This document shows positions 7,919 through 16,631 of a stretch of 64,000 nucleotides of DNA, piece after piece. Positions within the stretch are counted from its first letter, which is position 1, and each line of letters starts with the position of its first letter. Source of the DNA: Halorussus ruber. GTDB taxonomy: Archaea; Halobacteriota; Halobacteria; Halobacteriales; Haladaptataceae. The notes under the pieces were generated by a model. That model saw only the letters and a list, made by a program, of their open reading frames with translations, did not search any database and was not told where the DNA came from. Location of the stretch: contig NZ_ML219770.1 of assembly GCF_004765785.1 (NCBI RefSeq), positions 1-64,000 of the forward strand. The letters are read 5' to 3'. The position numbers were made by a program, and so were the translations under genes.

Positions 7919-8955
7919 GCCTCGACACCGAGTTCGAGCGCGTCTCGCTTCCCCTCGAAAACGCCTTCACTATCTCGCGCGGCACCCAAGAGACCGCCGA
8001 GAACGTCGTGGTCAGAATCGCCGACGACGAGGGCACCGAGGGCGTCGGCGCGGCCGCGCCCTCCGAACACTACGGCGAGACCGCCGCCACGGTCGAGGCG
8101 GTCCTGCCGGACCTCCTCGAAGTCGTGGAGGAGGTCGGCGACCCCCACCAACTCGACCGCATCGAGCGCCGGATGCGCGAGACCGTCGAGCGCAACCCCG
8201 CGGCCAGATGCGCGGTCAGCATCGCGCTCCACGACTTGGTCGCCAAGCGCGCCGACCTGCCGCTGTACCGCTACTGGGGCCTCGACGCCGAGGAGACAGT
8301 CCCGACCTCCTACACCATCGGCATCGACTCGACGGAGAAGATGGCCGAGAAGACCGAGACCGCGGTCGAACGCGGCTACGAGGTCCTCAAAGTCAAGGTC
8401 GGCACCGACCGCGACGAGGAGATCATCTCGACGGTCCGCGAGGCGGCCCCCGACGCCACCATCCGGGTGGACGCCAACGAGGCGTGGTCGCCCCGCGAGG
8501 CCGTCCGGAAAATCGAGGGCTTGGCCGAGTACGACCTCGAATTCGTGGAGCAGCCCGTCTCGGCCGACAATCCCGAGGGACTGAAGTTCGTCCGGAATCG
8601 GTCGGCGCTCCCCATCGCGGCCGACGAGTCCTGCGTCACGCTCCCCGACATCCCGCGAATCGCCGACAAGGCCGACATCGCCAACCTGAAACTCATGAAG
8701 TGCGGCGGCCTGCGCGAGGCAAAGCGGATGATTCACACCGCCCGCGCTCACGGTCTGGAGGTCATGCTGGGGTGCATGATAGAGTCCAACGCCGCCATCT
8801 CCGGCGCGGCCCACCTCGCGCCCCTGCTGGACTACGCCGACTTGGACGGCGCGTTGCTCCTCGACGAGGACGAGTACGCCGGCGTCCCGATGCCCGAGGG
8901 CGACATCGACCTCGGGGGAATGAAGCGGGCCGGAACCGGCGCGCGCGAGAACTGA
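7915..8955 (+). CDS. dgcA: DgcA-like N-acetyl-D-glutamate racemase (enolase superfamily)
   Basis: 346 residues, GTG start overlapping the dgcN stop. A muconate-lactonizing-enzyme subgroup member of the enolase superfamily: KVK (K159, K161), metal ligands D186 (VDAN), E212 (VEQP) and D237 (AADES), and the opposite-face base K262 (MKCGG). Lysines on both faces fit a racemase or epimerase. Alone it would be called a dipeptide (L-Ala-D/L-Glu) epimerase; beside dgcN the N-acetyl-glutamate racemase role is more likely. A deacetylase for the last step is not in this stretch. Confidence 0.85.
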   Translation: MSLDTEFERVSLPLENAFTISRGTQETAENVVVRIADDEGTEGVGAAAPSEHYGETAATVEAVLPDLLEVVEEVGDPHQLDRIERRMRETVERNPAARCAVSIALHDLVAKRADLPLYRYWGLDAEETVPTSYTIGIDSTEKMAEKTETAVERGYEVLKVKVGTDRDEEIISTVREAAPDATIRVDANEAWSPREAVRKIEGLAEYDLEFVEQPVSADNPEGLKFVRNRSALPIAADESCVTLPDIPRIADKADIANLKLMKCGGLREAKRMIHTARAHGLEVMLGCMIESNAAISGAAHLAPLLDYADLDGALLLDEDEYAGVPMPEGDIDLGGMKRAGTGAREN

Positions 8956-8961
8956 ACGAAA

Positions 8962-10413
8962 TCAGTCGTCGGCCGAGGCGGCGGTCGGCGAGTCAGCGGG
9001 TCCTTTTTTCGTCGTGGCGCGTCCGTTCAGCGCCATGGCGAACAGTACGAGCGGCGAGAGGAAGGCGAAGAAGTAGTAGGGGAAGTAGGCCCCGGTCGGC
9101 ACGCCGAAAACGCCGGACATGTAGACCGCGCCAGCGTGCCACGGGATGAGCGCGCCGGTCGGGGTTCCGGCGGCCTCGACGGCGCGAGAGAGATTTTCGC
9201 TTTCGAGGTCGTACTCGTCGTAGAGGTTCCGGAGGGTCATCCCCGGCACGACGATGGCCATGTACTGCTGTGCCGAGAAGACGTTGACCAGAATCGCGGA
9301 CACCCCCGAACTCACGACCAGTCCGGTCGCGCTCTGGACGCCCCGAGCGAGGTAGTGGGCCAGCACCGCGAGGACACCCATGCCCTCCAACAGGCCGCCG
9401 AGCGAGAGCGCGGCGACGACGACCGAGATAGTCCACGCAGAGCCAGAGACTCCTCCGGCGGCCAGCAGGTCGTTCACGAGCTTCGTGCCGGTCTCGGGGG
9501 CGGTCCCGTTCAGGAACACGTCCCACGCGGTAGTGAAGCCCGCACCCTGCACCGTGATGGTGGTGAACACGCCAGCGAAGACCCCGGCCACCAGCGAGGG
9601 GAGCGCCGGGTAGCCGTAGAGCGCGAGGCCGAAGGTCACGACCAGCGGGAGGAAGACCAGAAGCGAGAGGTCGTAGGTGCCTGCCAGCGCGCCCTGAATC
9701 TCGGCGACTTGCCCCTCGGGAATCGCCCCGCCAGCGCGCAGACCGAGCAGGGCGTAGCCGACCAGCGAGATGCCGAGCGCCAGCGCGGTGCCGTTCCGCA
9801 TCGCCCGGATGTGGTCGTAGAGGTCGGTGTTGGTGACCGCGGCGGCGAGGTTGGTCGTGTCCGAGAGGGGCGACTGCTTGTCGCCCGCGTAGGCACCGCT
9901 CAGAATCGCCCCGGCGGTCATCGGTTCGGGAATGCCGAGACCAGACCCGATACCGATGAACGCGACGCCGAGGGTCCCCGCGGTGGTCCACGACGACCCG
10001 ATGGAAAAGGCGACGACGGTCGCCAGAATCGCTGTCGCTGGCAGGAAGACCGCTGGCGTGAGAATCGACAGGCCGTAGTACATCAGGCCCGGAATCGTCC
10101 CGGCGCTGACCCACGTGGCGATGAGCGCGTAGATGGTAAACAGGATGAGGACGGCCTGTAGCCCCATCAGGAGGCTGTCTGCGATGCCGTCGTAGAGTTC
10201 GTCCCACGACAGGCCCATCCAGTAGTAGCCGACCAGCCCGGTCAGCACGACGCTCCAGAGGAGGGGTCCGTGGGGCGCGAGTTTGAGGTACCCCGACCCG
10301 ATTCCGAGGAAGACGATTACGCCGAGGACGGGAACCAACGCCTGCGCCAGCGTGGGCCGTCGCTCCGGCGACAGTTCTCCGTAGGTGAGCGGTTCGAAGT
10401 CGAGCGAAGCCAT
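8962..10413 (-). CDS. nhaC: NhaC-family Na+/H+ antiporter
   Basis: 483 residues with about 11-12 membrane segments. Family hallmarks include FSIGSSWTTAGTLGVAFIGI, SGAYAGDKQSPLSDTTNLAAA and the late GTPTGALIPWHAGAVYM. NhaC proteins exchange Na+ for H+, and relatives exchange carboxylates such as malate/lactate coupled to Na+. It converges on dgcA with six bases between the stops, which raises the possibility of an acidic-substrate role, but nothing in the sequence proves that. The last 20 residues are polar and cytosolic. Confidence 0.88.
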   Translation of the reverse strand: MASLDFEPLTYGELSPERRPTLAQALVPVLGVIVFLGIGSGYLKLAPHGPLLWSVVLTGLVGYYWMGLSWDELYDGIADSLLMGLQAVLILFTIYALIATWVSAGTIPGLMYYGLSILTPAVFLPATAILATVVAFSIGSSWTTAGTLGVAFIGIGSGLGIPEPMTAGAILSGAYAGDKQSPLSDTTNLAAAVTNTDLYDHIRAMRNGTALALGISLVGYALLGLRAGGAIPEGQVAEIQGALAGTYDLSLLVFLPLVVTFGLALYGYPALPSLVAGVFAGVFTTITVQGAGFTTAWDVFLNGTAPETGTKLVNDLLAAGGVSGSAWTISVVVAALSLGGLLEGMGVLAVLAHYLARGVQSATGLVVSSGVSAILVNVFSAQQYMAIVVPGMTLRNLYDEYDLESENLSRAVEAAGTPTGALIPWHAGAVYMSGVFGVPTGAYFPYYFFAFLSPLVLFAMALNGRATTKKGPADSPTAASADD

Positions 10414-10608
10414 TGGTGCCCGAGCGTATTACTTCGAGGTATTAAACAACCACGGATTTATTCCCATAAGGAATATTCAAATTGTGGCTCGATACCGAGA
10501 AACACGTCTGTGGTGTGAGTAGAGGTCCTGAAACCTAGAAATACGCAAGTCCTGCCGAGAACTAAGATTCGAACCACGACGCGGTAGAAATGGTTTCACT
10601 ACTGACTT

Positions 10609-12456
10609 CTACCGCCCGGTGAAATGCGGGTGCTTGCTGACGTGCTGGGGGAGGTATCGCTTCTTTTTGGGCAGGTCACCTATCTCGTCGAGAATCGTCT
10701 CCCGCAACTCCTCGACGGTCATCTCGCGCTCGGCCTCCTCGCTCCGGACGTTGACGCCGAGGAGGCCCTCGTCGCTCTCGATTTCCCGGTCCCCGACCAC
10801 CGCGTAGTAGGGCACCCAGTCGGTCTCGGCTCTGGCGATGCGCTTGCCGACCGACTCGCTCCGGTCGTCCACGTCGGCCCGGATGCCCGCGGATTCGAGG
10901 TCGTCGGCGAGGGCGTCGCAGTAGTCGGTATGCTCCTCGCCGACCGGGACGAACCGGACCTGCGTGGGCGAGAGCCACGTCGGGAGTCGCGGCGTCTCCT
11001 GCTTGGCGGCCGTTTCCAGCAGCGCGGCCAGCACGCGCTCGATGCCGCCCGACGGCGAGTAGTGGAGGAGGGGCGGATGGCGGGACTCCTGTCCGGTGCT
11101 GTACTCGATGTCGAACCGCTCGGCGCTCTCGACGTCGATTTGGACGGTCGGATTCTCGATGGGTCTGCCGAGTTGGTCGATGGCCGCGAAGTCGATCTTG
11201 GCCGACCAGTAGTGGTGGCGCTCGGGCAGGATTTCGACCAGGGCGGGCTTGCCGAGATCGTCCACGAGGTTTTCGACCCACTCCTCGTTGTCGTCGTAGA
11301 ATTTTTGGGTCATCCGAATCGCTGGCTCGTAGTTCAGGCCGAGGTCCTCGCTGGTGCGCAGAGAGAGCTTGGCCTGCGCTTCGAGTTCGTCTTTGGCCTG
11401 TTCCATGTCCCGAGTCGCGGTGTGCATGTCGGGCATGGTGAACGCCCGCTGGCGCTTGAGGCCCACGACTTCGCCCCGCTGCTCGCGCCGGAAGGAGTAG
11501 GTGGACATCTCGTAGATTCGCAGAGGCAGGTCCGACTGGGAGATGTGCATGTCCCGCATGATGGAGAACTGGCCGAAGCAGGCCGCGAACCGGAGCATCA
11601 TCTCGCGGTCGCCCGACTCGAAGCGGTACTGGCGCTCGCCGAACTTCTCGGAGTGTTCTCGAACCGCTCGCACGCCGAGGTCGTACATGATGGGCGTCTC
11701 GACCGGCATACCGCCGTACTCGACCACGAGGTCGTTGACGTACGCCATCAGCGAGTCCCGAATCAGTTTCCCGCGGGGGTACCACCGGAGGTTGCCCACG
11801 TCGCTCAGCTCGTCGTCGCCGACCAGTTCCTTCTCCCGCATGAGTTCGACGTGAGGCGGTTGCTCGCCCTTGCTGGCAGTTTTTCCTTCGACCTCGTCTT
11901 CGACGAAGGCCCGCATGTCGTCGCTTACCGGGTCTGCGTCTTTCGCGTCCAGCGCGTCCCTCGTCTCGCCGTCGGGGAAGGCGAGTTTCCACTCGCTGGG
12001 GGCGCGTTCGGCGTCCGCAGCCTCCTCGCCGCGCTCGGGGGTGACGTGCCGGGAGAGTTCCGAGAGCGGGTGGCCCTTGCACGCGACCTCGAAGGCCTTG
12101 TACCAGCCGAAGGGTGCCCGCAGGACCTCGTACTCGCCTTCGAGCGCGGCTTCGAGGTTGCGCATCACGGTCTTGGCGCTGTCGGGGTTGGCGAGACTCT
12201 CGCTGAGGTGCGCGTAGGGATAGAGGACGATTTTCCGAGTGTTTAGCTGGCCGGTCACGTCGCGCAGTTCGTCGGCGGCGTTCTCGACCACGGCGTCCAA
12301 GTCGGCCTCGTCCTCGCTCTCGACGCTGACGAACGCGGTCACGCAGTCGTCCATCCGACCCTCCATCGGGACCTCCTCGGTCTCGGCGAGGTCGTCTCCG
12401 GCCTCCGTGGTGGTCTCGAACTCGAGGTGGTCGGAGTGGATGAACAGCAGTCGCAT
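10609..12456 (-). CDS. thrS: Threonyl-tRNA synthetase, archaeal type
   Basis: 615 residues. The N-terminus (MRLLFIHSDHLEFE) is the archaeal editing domain related to D-aminoacyl-tRNA deacylase, covering about residues 1-140, which removes serine from tRNA-Thr. The class II catalytic core follows, with motif 2 around YSFRREQRGEVVGLKRQ and motif 3 at GGIERVLAALLE, plus a C-terminal anticodon-binding domain (from about 505, THUVR-like text AYR/TDYCDALADDL). Both editing and catalytic domains are present in one chain, as expected for most archaea. Single gene with its own upstream region. Confidence 0.95.
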   Translation of the reverse strand: MRLLFIHSDHLEFETTTEAGDDLAETEEVPMEGRMDDCVTAFVSVESEDEADLDAVVENAADELRDVTGQLNTRKIVLYPYAHLSESLANPDSAKTVMRNLEAALEGEYEVLRAPFGWYKAFEVACKGHPLSELSRHVTPERGEEAADAERAPSEWKLAFPDGETRDALDAKDADPVSDDMRAFVEDEVEGKTASKGEQPPHVELMREKELVGDDELSDVGNLRWYPRGKLIRDSLMAYVNDLVVEYGGMPVETPIMYDLGVRAVREHSEKFGERQYRFESGDREMMLRFAACFGQFSIMRDMHISQSDLPLRIYEMSTYSFRREQRGEVVGLKRQRAFTMPDMHTATRDMEQAKDELEAQAKLSLRTSEDLGLNYEPAIRMTQKFYDDNEEWVENLVDDLGKPALVEILPERHHYWSAKIDFAAIDQLGRPIENPTVQIDVESAERFDIEYSTGQESRHPPLLHYSPSGGIERVLAALLETAAKQETPRLPTWLSPTQVRFVPVGEEHTDYCDALADDLESAGIRADVDDRSESVGKRIARAETDWVPYYAVVGDREIESDEGLLGVNVRSEEAEREMTVEELRETILDEIGDLPKKKRYLPQHVSKHPHFTGR

Positions 12457-12683
12457 AGCGGATAGACCGCTTCGGTCGGCAAAAACGTGCCGGGGATGTG
12501 GGACGAGTCGTATTCGTTCGTCGAGGTGGTTGCTGGCTCCGAGATTCCTCCCGCCGTTTGCCGGAGATTTCCTGCCCGTCTTTTATGGAGGATTGTCTAT
12601 TAACGTAGAGACCACACCACCCAGCACCGACCGCGCCGCAACTACTGACCGAGAAGACGGGAAGCGAGCGACTGCTTGAGCAA
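12457..12683. other. Intergenic region upstream of thrS
   Basis: Holds the thrS promoter region; AT-rich stretches lie near 12580-12606. No gene could be supported on either strand. Confidence 0.5.
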
Positions 12684-12798
12684 CGGCGTCCCGCACAGCA
12701 ACCGCCCCGCGCCTCGTCCTCCCCAACCTCGTCGGCCGCCGGAGGCGGCCGACTCCCTCGCGCGCGGCGCGGCCCGCCGGGCCGCGCCCGCACGCGCC
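12684..12798 (+). repeat. R2 dispersed repeat, copy A (5'-truncated)
   Basis: Shows the shared core: cgcgcctcgtcctccccaac (12710-12729) and an end hairpin gcgcggccc, loop gcc, gggccgcgc (12767-12787) followed by cgcacgcgcc. The AGCTAG portion found in the other copies is missing. Other copies: 27200-27345, 32210-32355, 38699-38855 and 53168-53317. Confidence 0.75.
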
Positions 12799-13135
12799 AA
12801 TAAGCAAAGCAGAGAATTACTAAGTAATTGTAATTCTATCCTTGAAAGATATTTAGATTGCTTAAATCACGGAAGATTCACCTGCTGGCGCTCCAGCCCG
12901 TGGTTGCCTCCGCGGACGACTATTCGGGGCGAACCGAAAGTGAGCCGAGAATATCCCGCAGCGCGACCGCCAGCGACCGGGGGCTTCAAAAGACAACACC
13001 CACCGTGTGCTGCGGTTCGTGTCGCTATATCCTGTCGCGGCAAAACAGCCGACAGAGGCGGTCTCTTCAAATCACCCCGCCAGTACCCCACCTAAAGCGT
13101 TTTACGGCGCGAACGACTACCACCGACAAGAACCG
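12799..13135. other. Intergenic region with R1 half copy
   Basis: An AT-rich patch (12800-12870) is followed by an inverted half copy of R1 at 12949-12997 (left arm and the gatattc start of the inner stem on the minus strand). The last 40 bases form the fxsA promoter. No gene is seen. Confidence 0.6.
12949..12997 (-). repeat. R1 repeat, half copy
   Basis: On the minus strand it reads gttgtcttttgaagcccccg and continues into a gcggtcgcgctgcgggatattc-like end, matching the left side of copies A (191-236) and B (39533-39585). The right half is absent. Confidence 0.65.
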
Positions 13136-13723
13136 ATGCTAAAACGCGCACTAATCGGACTGCTCATCATCCCGCTCGTGGACGCGCTGTTTCTCGTCTA
13201 CGTGGCGACGCAACTCGGTCCCGTCCTCACGGTCGCGCTCGTCGTGCTGACCGCGCTGGTCGGGACGCTGTTCGTCCGCGCCGAAGGCCGCCACACCGTC
13301 CGGCGGTTACAGAAGACCCTCGGCAAGGGCGAGGTCCCGGCCGACGAACTCACCGACGGCGCGCTCCTCATCGCGGCGGGCGCGTTCCTGCTGACGCCCG
13401 GCCTCGTCACCGACACCGTGGGCTTCCTGCTGGCCTTCCCGCCCTCGCGGATTCTCGTCCGCGAGGCGGTCCAGAAGTGGGTCGTCAAGCCCTACGTCGA
13501 GAAGAAGACCGGGGGGTTCGCCACCGGCAACGTCTACACCTTCGGCTTCCCGAACGCCGAGGACGTGAGCGGCGCGAGCGGCACCGGCGCTGGCGCGGGC
13601 GGTACAGGGAACGCTGGCGCAGGTGGCGCTAGCGGCTCGCGCAACCAGTCGAACTCCGAGGACACCTACCGCGTAGACGACGATTCCTACGATATCGAGT
13701 TCGAGGACGACGAGGAGAAGTAG
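13136..13723 (+). CDS. FxsA-family membrane protein
   Basis: 195 residues. Three to four hydrophobic segments in the first 115 residues with the FxsA patterns (PLVDALFLVYVATQLG, GALLIAAGAFLLTPGLVTD, LAFPPSRILVREAV). FxsA in E. coli relieves F-exclusion of phage T7; its general function is unknown. The C-terminal 75 residues are a Gly/Ala-rich spacer (GASGTGAGAGGTGNAGAGG) and an acidic tail, additions often seen in halophiles. ATG at 13136 is the start that places the first helix at the N-terminus. Confidence 0.88.
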   Translation: MLKRALIGLLIIPLVDALFLVYVATQLGPVLTVALVVLTALVGTLFVRAEGRHTVRRLQKTLGKGEVPADELTDGALLIAAGAFLLTPGLVTDTVGFLLAFPPSRILVREAVQKWVVKPYVEKKTGGFATGNVYTFGFPNAEDVSGASGTGAGAGGTGNAGAGGASGSRNQSNSEDTYRVDDDSYDIEFEDDEEK

Positions 13724-13880
13724 CGCGGCGCGTTGCGCCGCGAATGGCCGAGCGGTGAAACCGCGAGGCCAAACGAACCAACCGGCTAATATCTCCGGGA
13801 AACCCCGTGAGGGCGTGTCGAAGCCGAATCGAAAGGAAACGCTTAAACATTCAAGGGCGCAACGATTGAATGCGTTCAGC

Positions 13881-13954
13881 GGGCCAATAGCTCAATCAGG
13901 TTGAGCGCTCGGCTGATAACCGGGAGGTTCGCGGTTCAAATCCGCGTTGGCCCA
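13881..13954 (+). tRNA. tRNA-Ile (anticodon GAT)
   Basis: A 74-base cloverleaf: acceptor GGGCCAA/TTGGCCC, D stem GCTC/GAGC, anticodon stem CTCGG/CCGGG with loop CTGATAA, T stem CGCGG/CCGCG with loop TTCAAAT, discriminator A. CCA is not encoded. No intron. The sequence downstream is a decayed gene and an AT-rich foreign gene, as is common at tRNA integration sites. Confidence 0.97.
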
Positions 13955-14046
13955 CTGTCAGATTTCTTAAACTATTGGATGCGTGATTTTCTTCCAGACG
14001 CAGAATCTACTTCCTGATAACATCACCTGTAAGCGGACAGCAATGC

Positions 14047-14287
14047 TGTACAGCGTTGTCCGCCGACTAGATGACTGCGAATCTGGATAACCGCGTCGAG
14101 GCTGTTGCGCCCATCGAGGACTACCGGCTTCAAGAGCGCTTCAACTGGATTCTGTCGACCCTGCTGTCGGACAACTGCAAGCGATGGGTGATGCACTCGG
14201 AAGCTACGAGCAGATTCCCCCGCGGACGAAGAGGTCCGGAACGCACAAGAGGCGTTCATGGAAGAAGCCGAGGAGGCGGTGCGATAG
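14047..14287 (+). pseudogene. Remnant of polyphosphate kinase 1 (ppk1) C-terminus
   Basis: Pieces of the Ppk1 C-terminus can be read across frames: SAD-stop-MTANLDNRVEAVAPIED (the Trp codon of the conserved SADWM is now tag at 14068-14070), then LLSDNCKRWVMHS, then GSYEQIPP in another frame and ADEEVRNAQEAFMEEAEE in a third, ending at tag near 14287. A stop and at least two frameshifts show it is dead. Only about 80 codons remain of a protein of roughly 700. No intact ppk1 lies in the window. Confidence 0.75.
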
Positions 14288-14326
14288 CGGGATGGGCGTT
14301 CGCGGTAGCCCCCGATTCACTATCGG

Positions 14327-15244
14327 CTAAGATTTAGGGAAATCGCTCTTCTCCAGAAACTCAGAGAAGTCTTCCTCATTATTGCTTATCTCGTCAATTG
14401 CATGGTCTAATATTTGTACAGCTATTTCATCCATCTTGTTAGTCCATGGGCCGTTTTCGCCATCTCCATCGACAATTTTACCACCACGTTCTGCAGTAAC
14501 ATATCGGAAAACACGAGTGAAGGACAGTTTTTCCGCCGAAAAGTCGTCGTTTATTTCCTTATTTGGTTTCGGACCAAGAGGCCCCGAGACAACATGAGAG
14601 AGATTCACATCACAATTCAAAACCTCAAATTCGTGAACATTATTGTCAATGTCGAACACTTGAACACCCATTTCTAATTTTAGGGTCTCGACTCCCTGCT
14701 CATATAAATATTTTAACGCTTTGTGGAAGTGCATTGATTTTATTTTTTCTTGGCTACTTTTCCTAACGCCAATTTGTAAATTAGTCTCGTACAGTTTACC
14801 ATTCGAATCTGCTGGAAGGGCCGTAGATAACTCACCATAACCAGCATCCTCACGCGATTTCCTGTCAGATTTACGGATTAATGGGAAGTGGACTTCTGGT
14901 GTCTCAATTGTCTCCTCGTCAAATTCTGTAAAAATGTAAACCTGTGGGTCAATTGCGACTCCATTTCCGACATTTAGCAATTCAACTACTAGAGAATTTT
15001 CTGAAACACCCGCCGAGCTGGCCGACTTTGGTAGCAAGTAGTCAATATCGATCAGGGGTGTATGTTCCCTTTCCATCAGGTCTTCCTGATTCTGCATAAT
15101 CGTTTTCTGTTGCTCCTGTATTCTTGTCTGAAGAAAATATAAACCAACTAAAGCGAGAGTTAGAAGACTAGAAATTCCTGCGCTAATCATCTCGACACTA
15201 GCAGAATTCACAATATCGACGGACAGAACTAGACTTCTAATCAC
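14327..15244 (-). CDS. Membrane-anchored protein of unknown function, AT-rich gene
   Basis: 305 residues. A short N-terminus, one membrane segment at about 17-40 (VEMISAGISSLLTLALVGLY), a short basic coiled stretch (QTRIQEQQKTIMQNQEDL) and a cytosolic beta-rich domain without recognised motif. The gene is much poorer in G+C than its neighbours, uses A/T-ending codons freely and is less acidic, all suggesting recent gain. It sits just past tRNA-Ile and a ppk1 remnant. Function unknown. Confidence 0.7.
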   Translation of the reverse strand: MIRSLVLSVDIVNSASVEMISAGISSLLTLALVGLYFLQTRIQEQQKTIMQNQEDLMEREHTPLIDIDYLLPKSASSAGVSENSLVVELLNVGNGVAIDPQVYIFTEFDEETIETPEVHFPLIRKSDRKSREDAGYGELSTALPADSNGKLYETNLQIGVRKSSQEKIKSMHFHKALKYLYEQGVETLKLEMGVQVFDIDNNVHEFEVLNCDVNLSHVVSGPLGPKPNKEINDDFSAEKLSFTRVFRYVTAERGGKIVDGDGENGPWTNKMDEIAVQILDHAIDEISNNEEDFSEFLEKSDFPKS

Positions 15245-15271
15245 GAGATGATTTTATATTCATTCCAGCTT

Positions 15272-15541
15272 TTATTTTCTGGTTAACTCCCGAACGCTCC
15301 ACGAAATCCCAATCCCCGAGACCAGCAACACGACCAGATTGAACGCCGCCCGGAACAGCGGCCGGTACTTGTGGGAGATGAAGGTGTTAATCGTCGCGTT
15401 CACGCTACTGTACAACTGAATCACCGCGACCAGCGCCAGCAGGGCGAACAGTCCCAGCGCGGCCCGGTAGAGGTTCGTCTGCACGTCGAAGTTGGCGGTC
15501 GATTCGTCGGGAATCTCGGTGTCGGTGTTGGCTTCGCTCAT
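15272..15541 (-). CDS. Small membrane protein, two segments
   Basis: 89 residues: an acidic 20-residue start, two hydrophobic segments (about 29-48 and 65-82) separated by a short loop, and a basic end RELTRK. It lies 10 bases downstream of the PGF-CTERM gene in the same direction, so the two are probably one transcript and may act together at the cell surface. No known family was recognised with confidence. Confidence 0.75.
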   Translation of the reverse strand: MSEANTDTEIPDESTANFDVQTNLYRAALGLFALLALVAVIQLYSSVNATINTFISHKYRPLFRAAFNLVVLLVSGIGISWSVRELTRK

Positions 15542-15551
15542 GGGTGGGTTC

Positions 15552-16577
15552 TCACGTTCGTCTCCGCGCCAGCAGGAGCGCGCCGACCAGCGCGACGGCG
15601 GCCACGCCCACGCCGAATCCGGGCACGCCGCCGCTACGGTCGCCGCTCTCGACGGTCGTCTCGTAGTTCGGTCCGCTCGCTCCTCCGGCTCCGCCTCGGT
15701 CCTCCTCGAAGTCGCCGACCTCGATACCGACTTCGCGGACCGTCTGGTTGGCCTCGACGGTCTCGGTCGGGTTCAGGTTCGCCACGCTCCGGGCGGTGCC
15801 GACGATGACGCCGTCCTTCCACAGCACCGCGTCGAGGTAGTAGTTGTAGCCGTCGGGGACCGCGAGTTCGACGCTCGGGGCGGCGGTCCGGCCCGGCGCG
15901 ATCTGTCCGACGCCGACCGAGGAGCGGTCGGCGACGATGTTCGAGTCGGCCTGCCGGACGGTGAAGACCACGCGCAGTTGCTCAGACGGCGCGTCGCCCT
16001 CGTTGGTGAGGAAAGTCGAGACGTTCAGGGTCGTCCGGTTGTCCGCGGCGTCCTGAATCGCGTACTCGACCGGTGGGAGGCCGCTCTGGCCCTGCCAGTG
16101 GAACTTGACGCTGGTCCGGGCGTACTCCGGCGTCAGCGTGCCGACGCCGCGGACCTCCTTCGCCCCCTCGGCGATGCGCTCGTCGTCGCGGTAGACGACC
16201 GTCTCGATGCGGTAGCCTCCGGCGCGCTCGACCGAGAGGTTCTGGCGGACCGAAATCTCCCGGTCGCCCGAAATCGGTTCGACGGGCCGCTCGCTGGTCG
16301 TCTCGACCAGTCCGGAGTCGAGGTGGACCGCCCGGACGAGGAGGGTCACGTTCTCCGAGCGCCCTCTCGCGTGTCTGAGGCGGGTATCGACCTGTAGCGT
16401 CGCGGTGCCGCCCGACACCGGGCCGGGCGCGATAGCGACCTCCTGAATCGAGAGGTGGCCGGTCCGAACCGGGTCGGACTCGGTGTCGGCTATCGCGCCG
16501 GGGACCACGGCGACGGCGAGGACGGACACCGCGACGACGACGGCGATTGCACCCGCCAGCATCGTCTCGCGGTTCAT
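15552..16577 (-). CDS. Secreted PGF-CTERM surface protein
   Basis: 341 residues. A Sec-type signal (MNRETMLAGAIAVVVAVSVL) leads into beta-rich domains, with several N-glycosylation sequons (NVT, NRT, NLS, NQT). The end is VPGFGVGVAAVALVGALL followed by LARRR, a PGF-CTERM tripartite signal cut by archaeosortase A, so the protein should be lipid-anchored on the S-layer side. ATG at 16577 is chosen over an upstream ATG at 16673 because of the signal peptide and a TATA box at 16599-16604. The upstream ATG would lie inside the mobile element. Confidence 0.85.
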   Translation of the reverse strand: MNRETMLAGAIAVVVAVSVLAVAVVPGAIADTESDPVRTGHLSIQEVAIAPGPVSGGTATLQVDTRLRHARGRSENVTLLVRAVHLDSGLVETTSERPVEPISGDREISVRQNLSVERAGGYRIETVVYRDDERIAEGAKEVRGVGTLTPEYARTSVKFHWQGQSGLPPVEYAIQDAADNRTTLNVSTFLTNEGDAPSEQLRVVFTVRQADSNIVADRSSVGVGQIAPGRTAAPSVELAVPDGYNYYLDAVLWKDGVIVGTARSVANLNPTETVEANQTVREVGIEVGDFEEDRGGAGGASGPNYETTVESGDRSGGVPGFGVGVAAVALVGALLLARRRT

Positions 16578-16598
16578 GTACTGTGGCTCATAGGAGGG

Positions 16599-16604
16599 TA
16601 TAAA
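16599..16604 (-). promoter_or_regulatory. TATA box of the PGF-CTERM gene
   Basis: Reads tttata on the minus strand, centred about 25 bases before the ATG at 16577. It lies between the start codon and the mobile element, so the gene has its own promoter. Confidence 0.6.
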
Positions 16605-16631
16605 GTGCTTTGTGGTGCGCTGGCGGTCGCT

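Noticed and set aside
10676-12793. 705-residue reading frame on the minus strand in another frame of thrS
   Set aside because: Arginine/proline-rich shadow of thrS; thrS has all class II motifs.
14414-14677. Plus-strand frames opposite the AT-rich gene
   Set aside because: They are antisense to a longer frame with a clean membrane segment and normal start.
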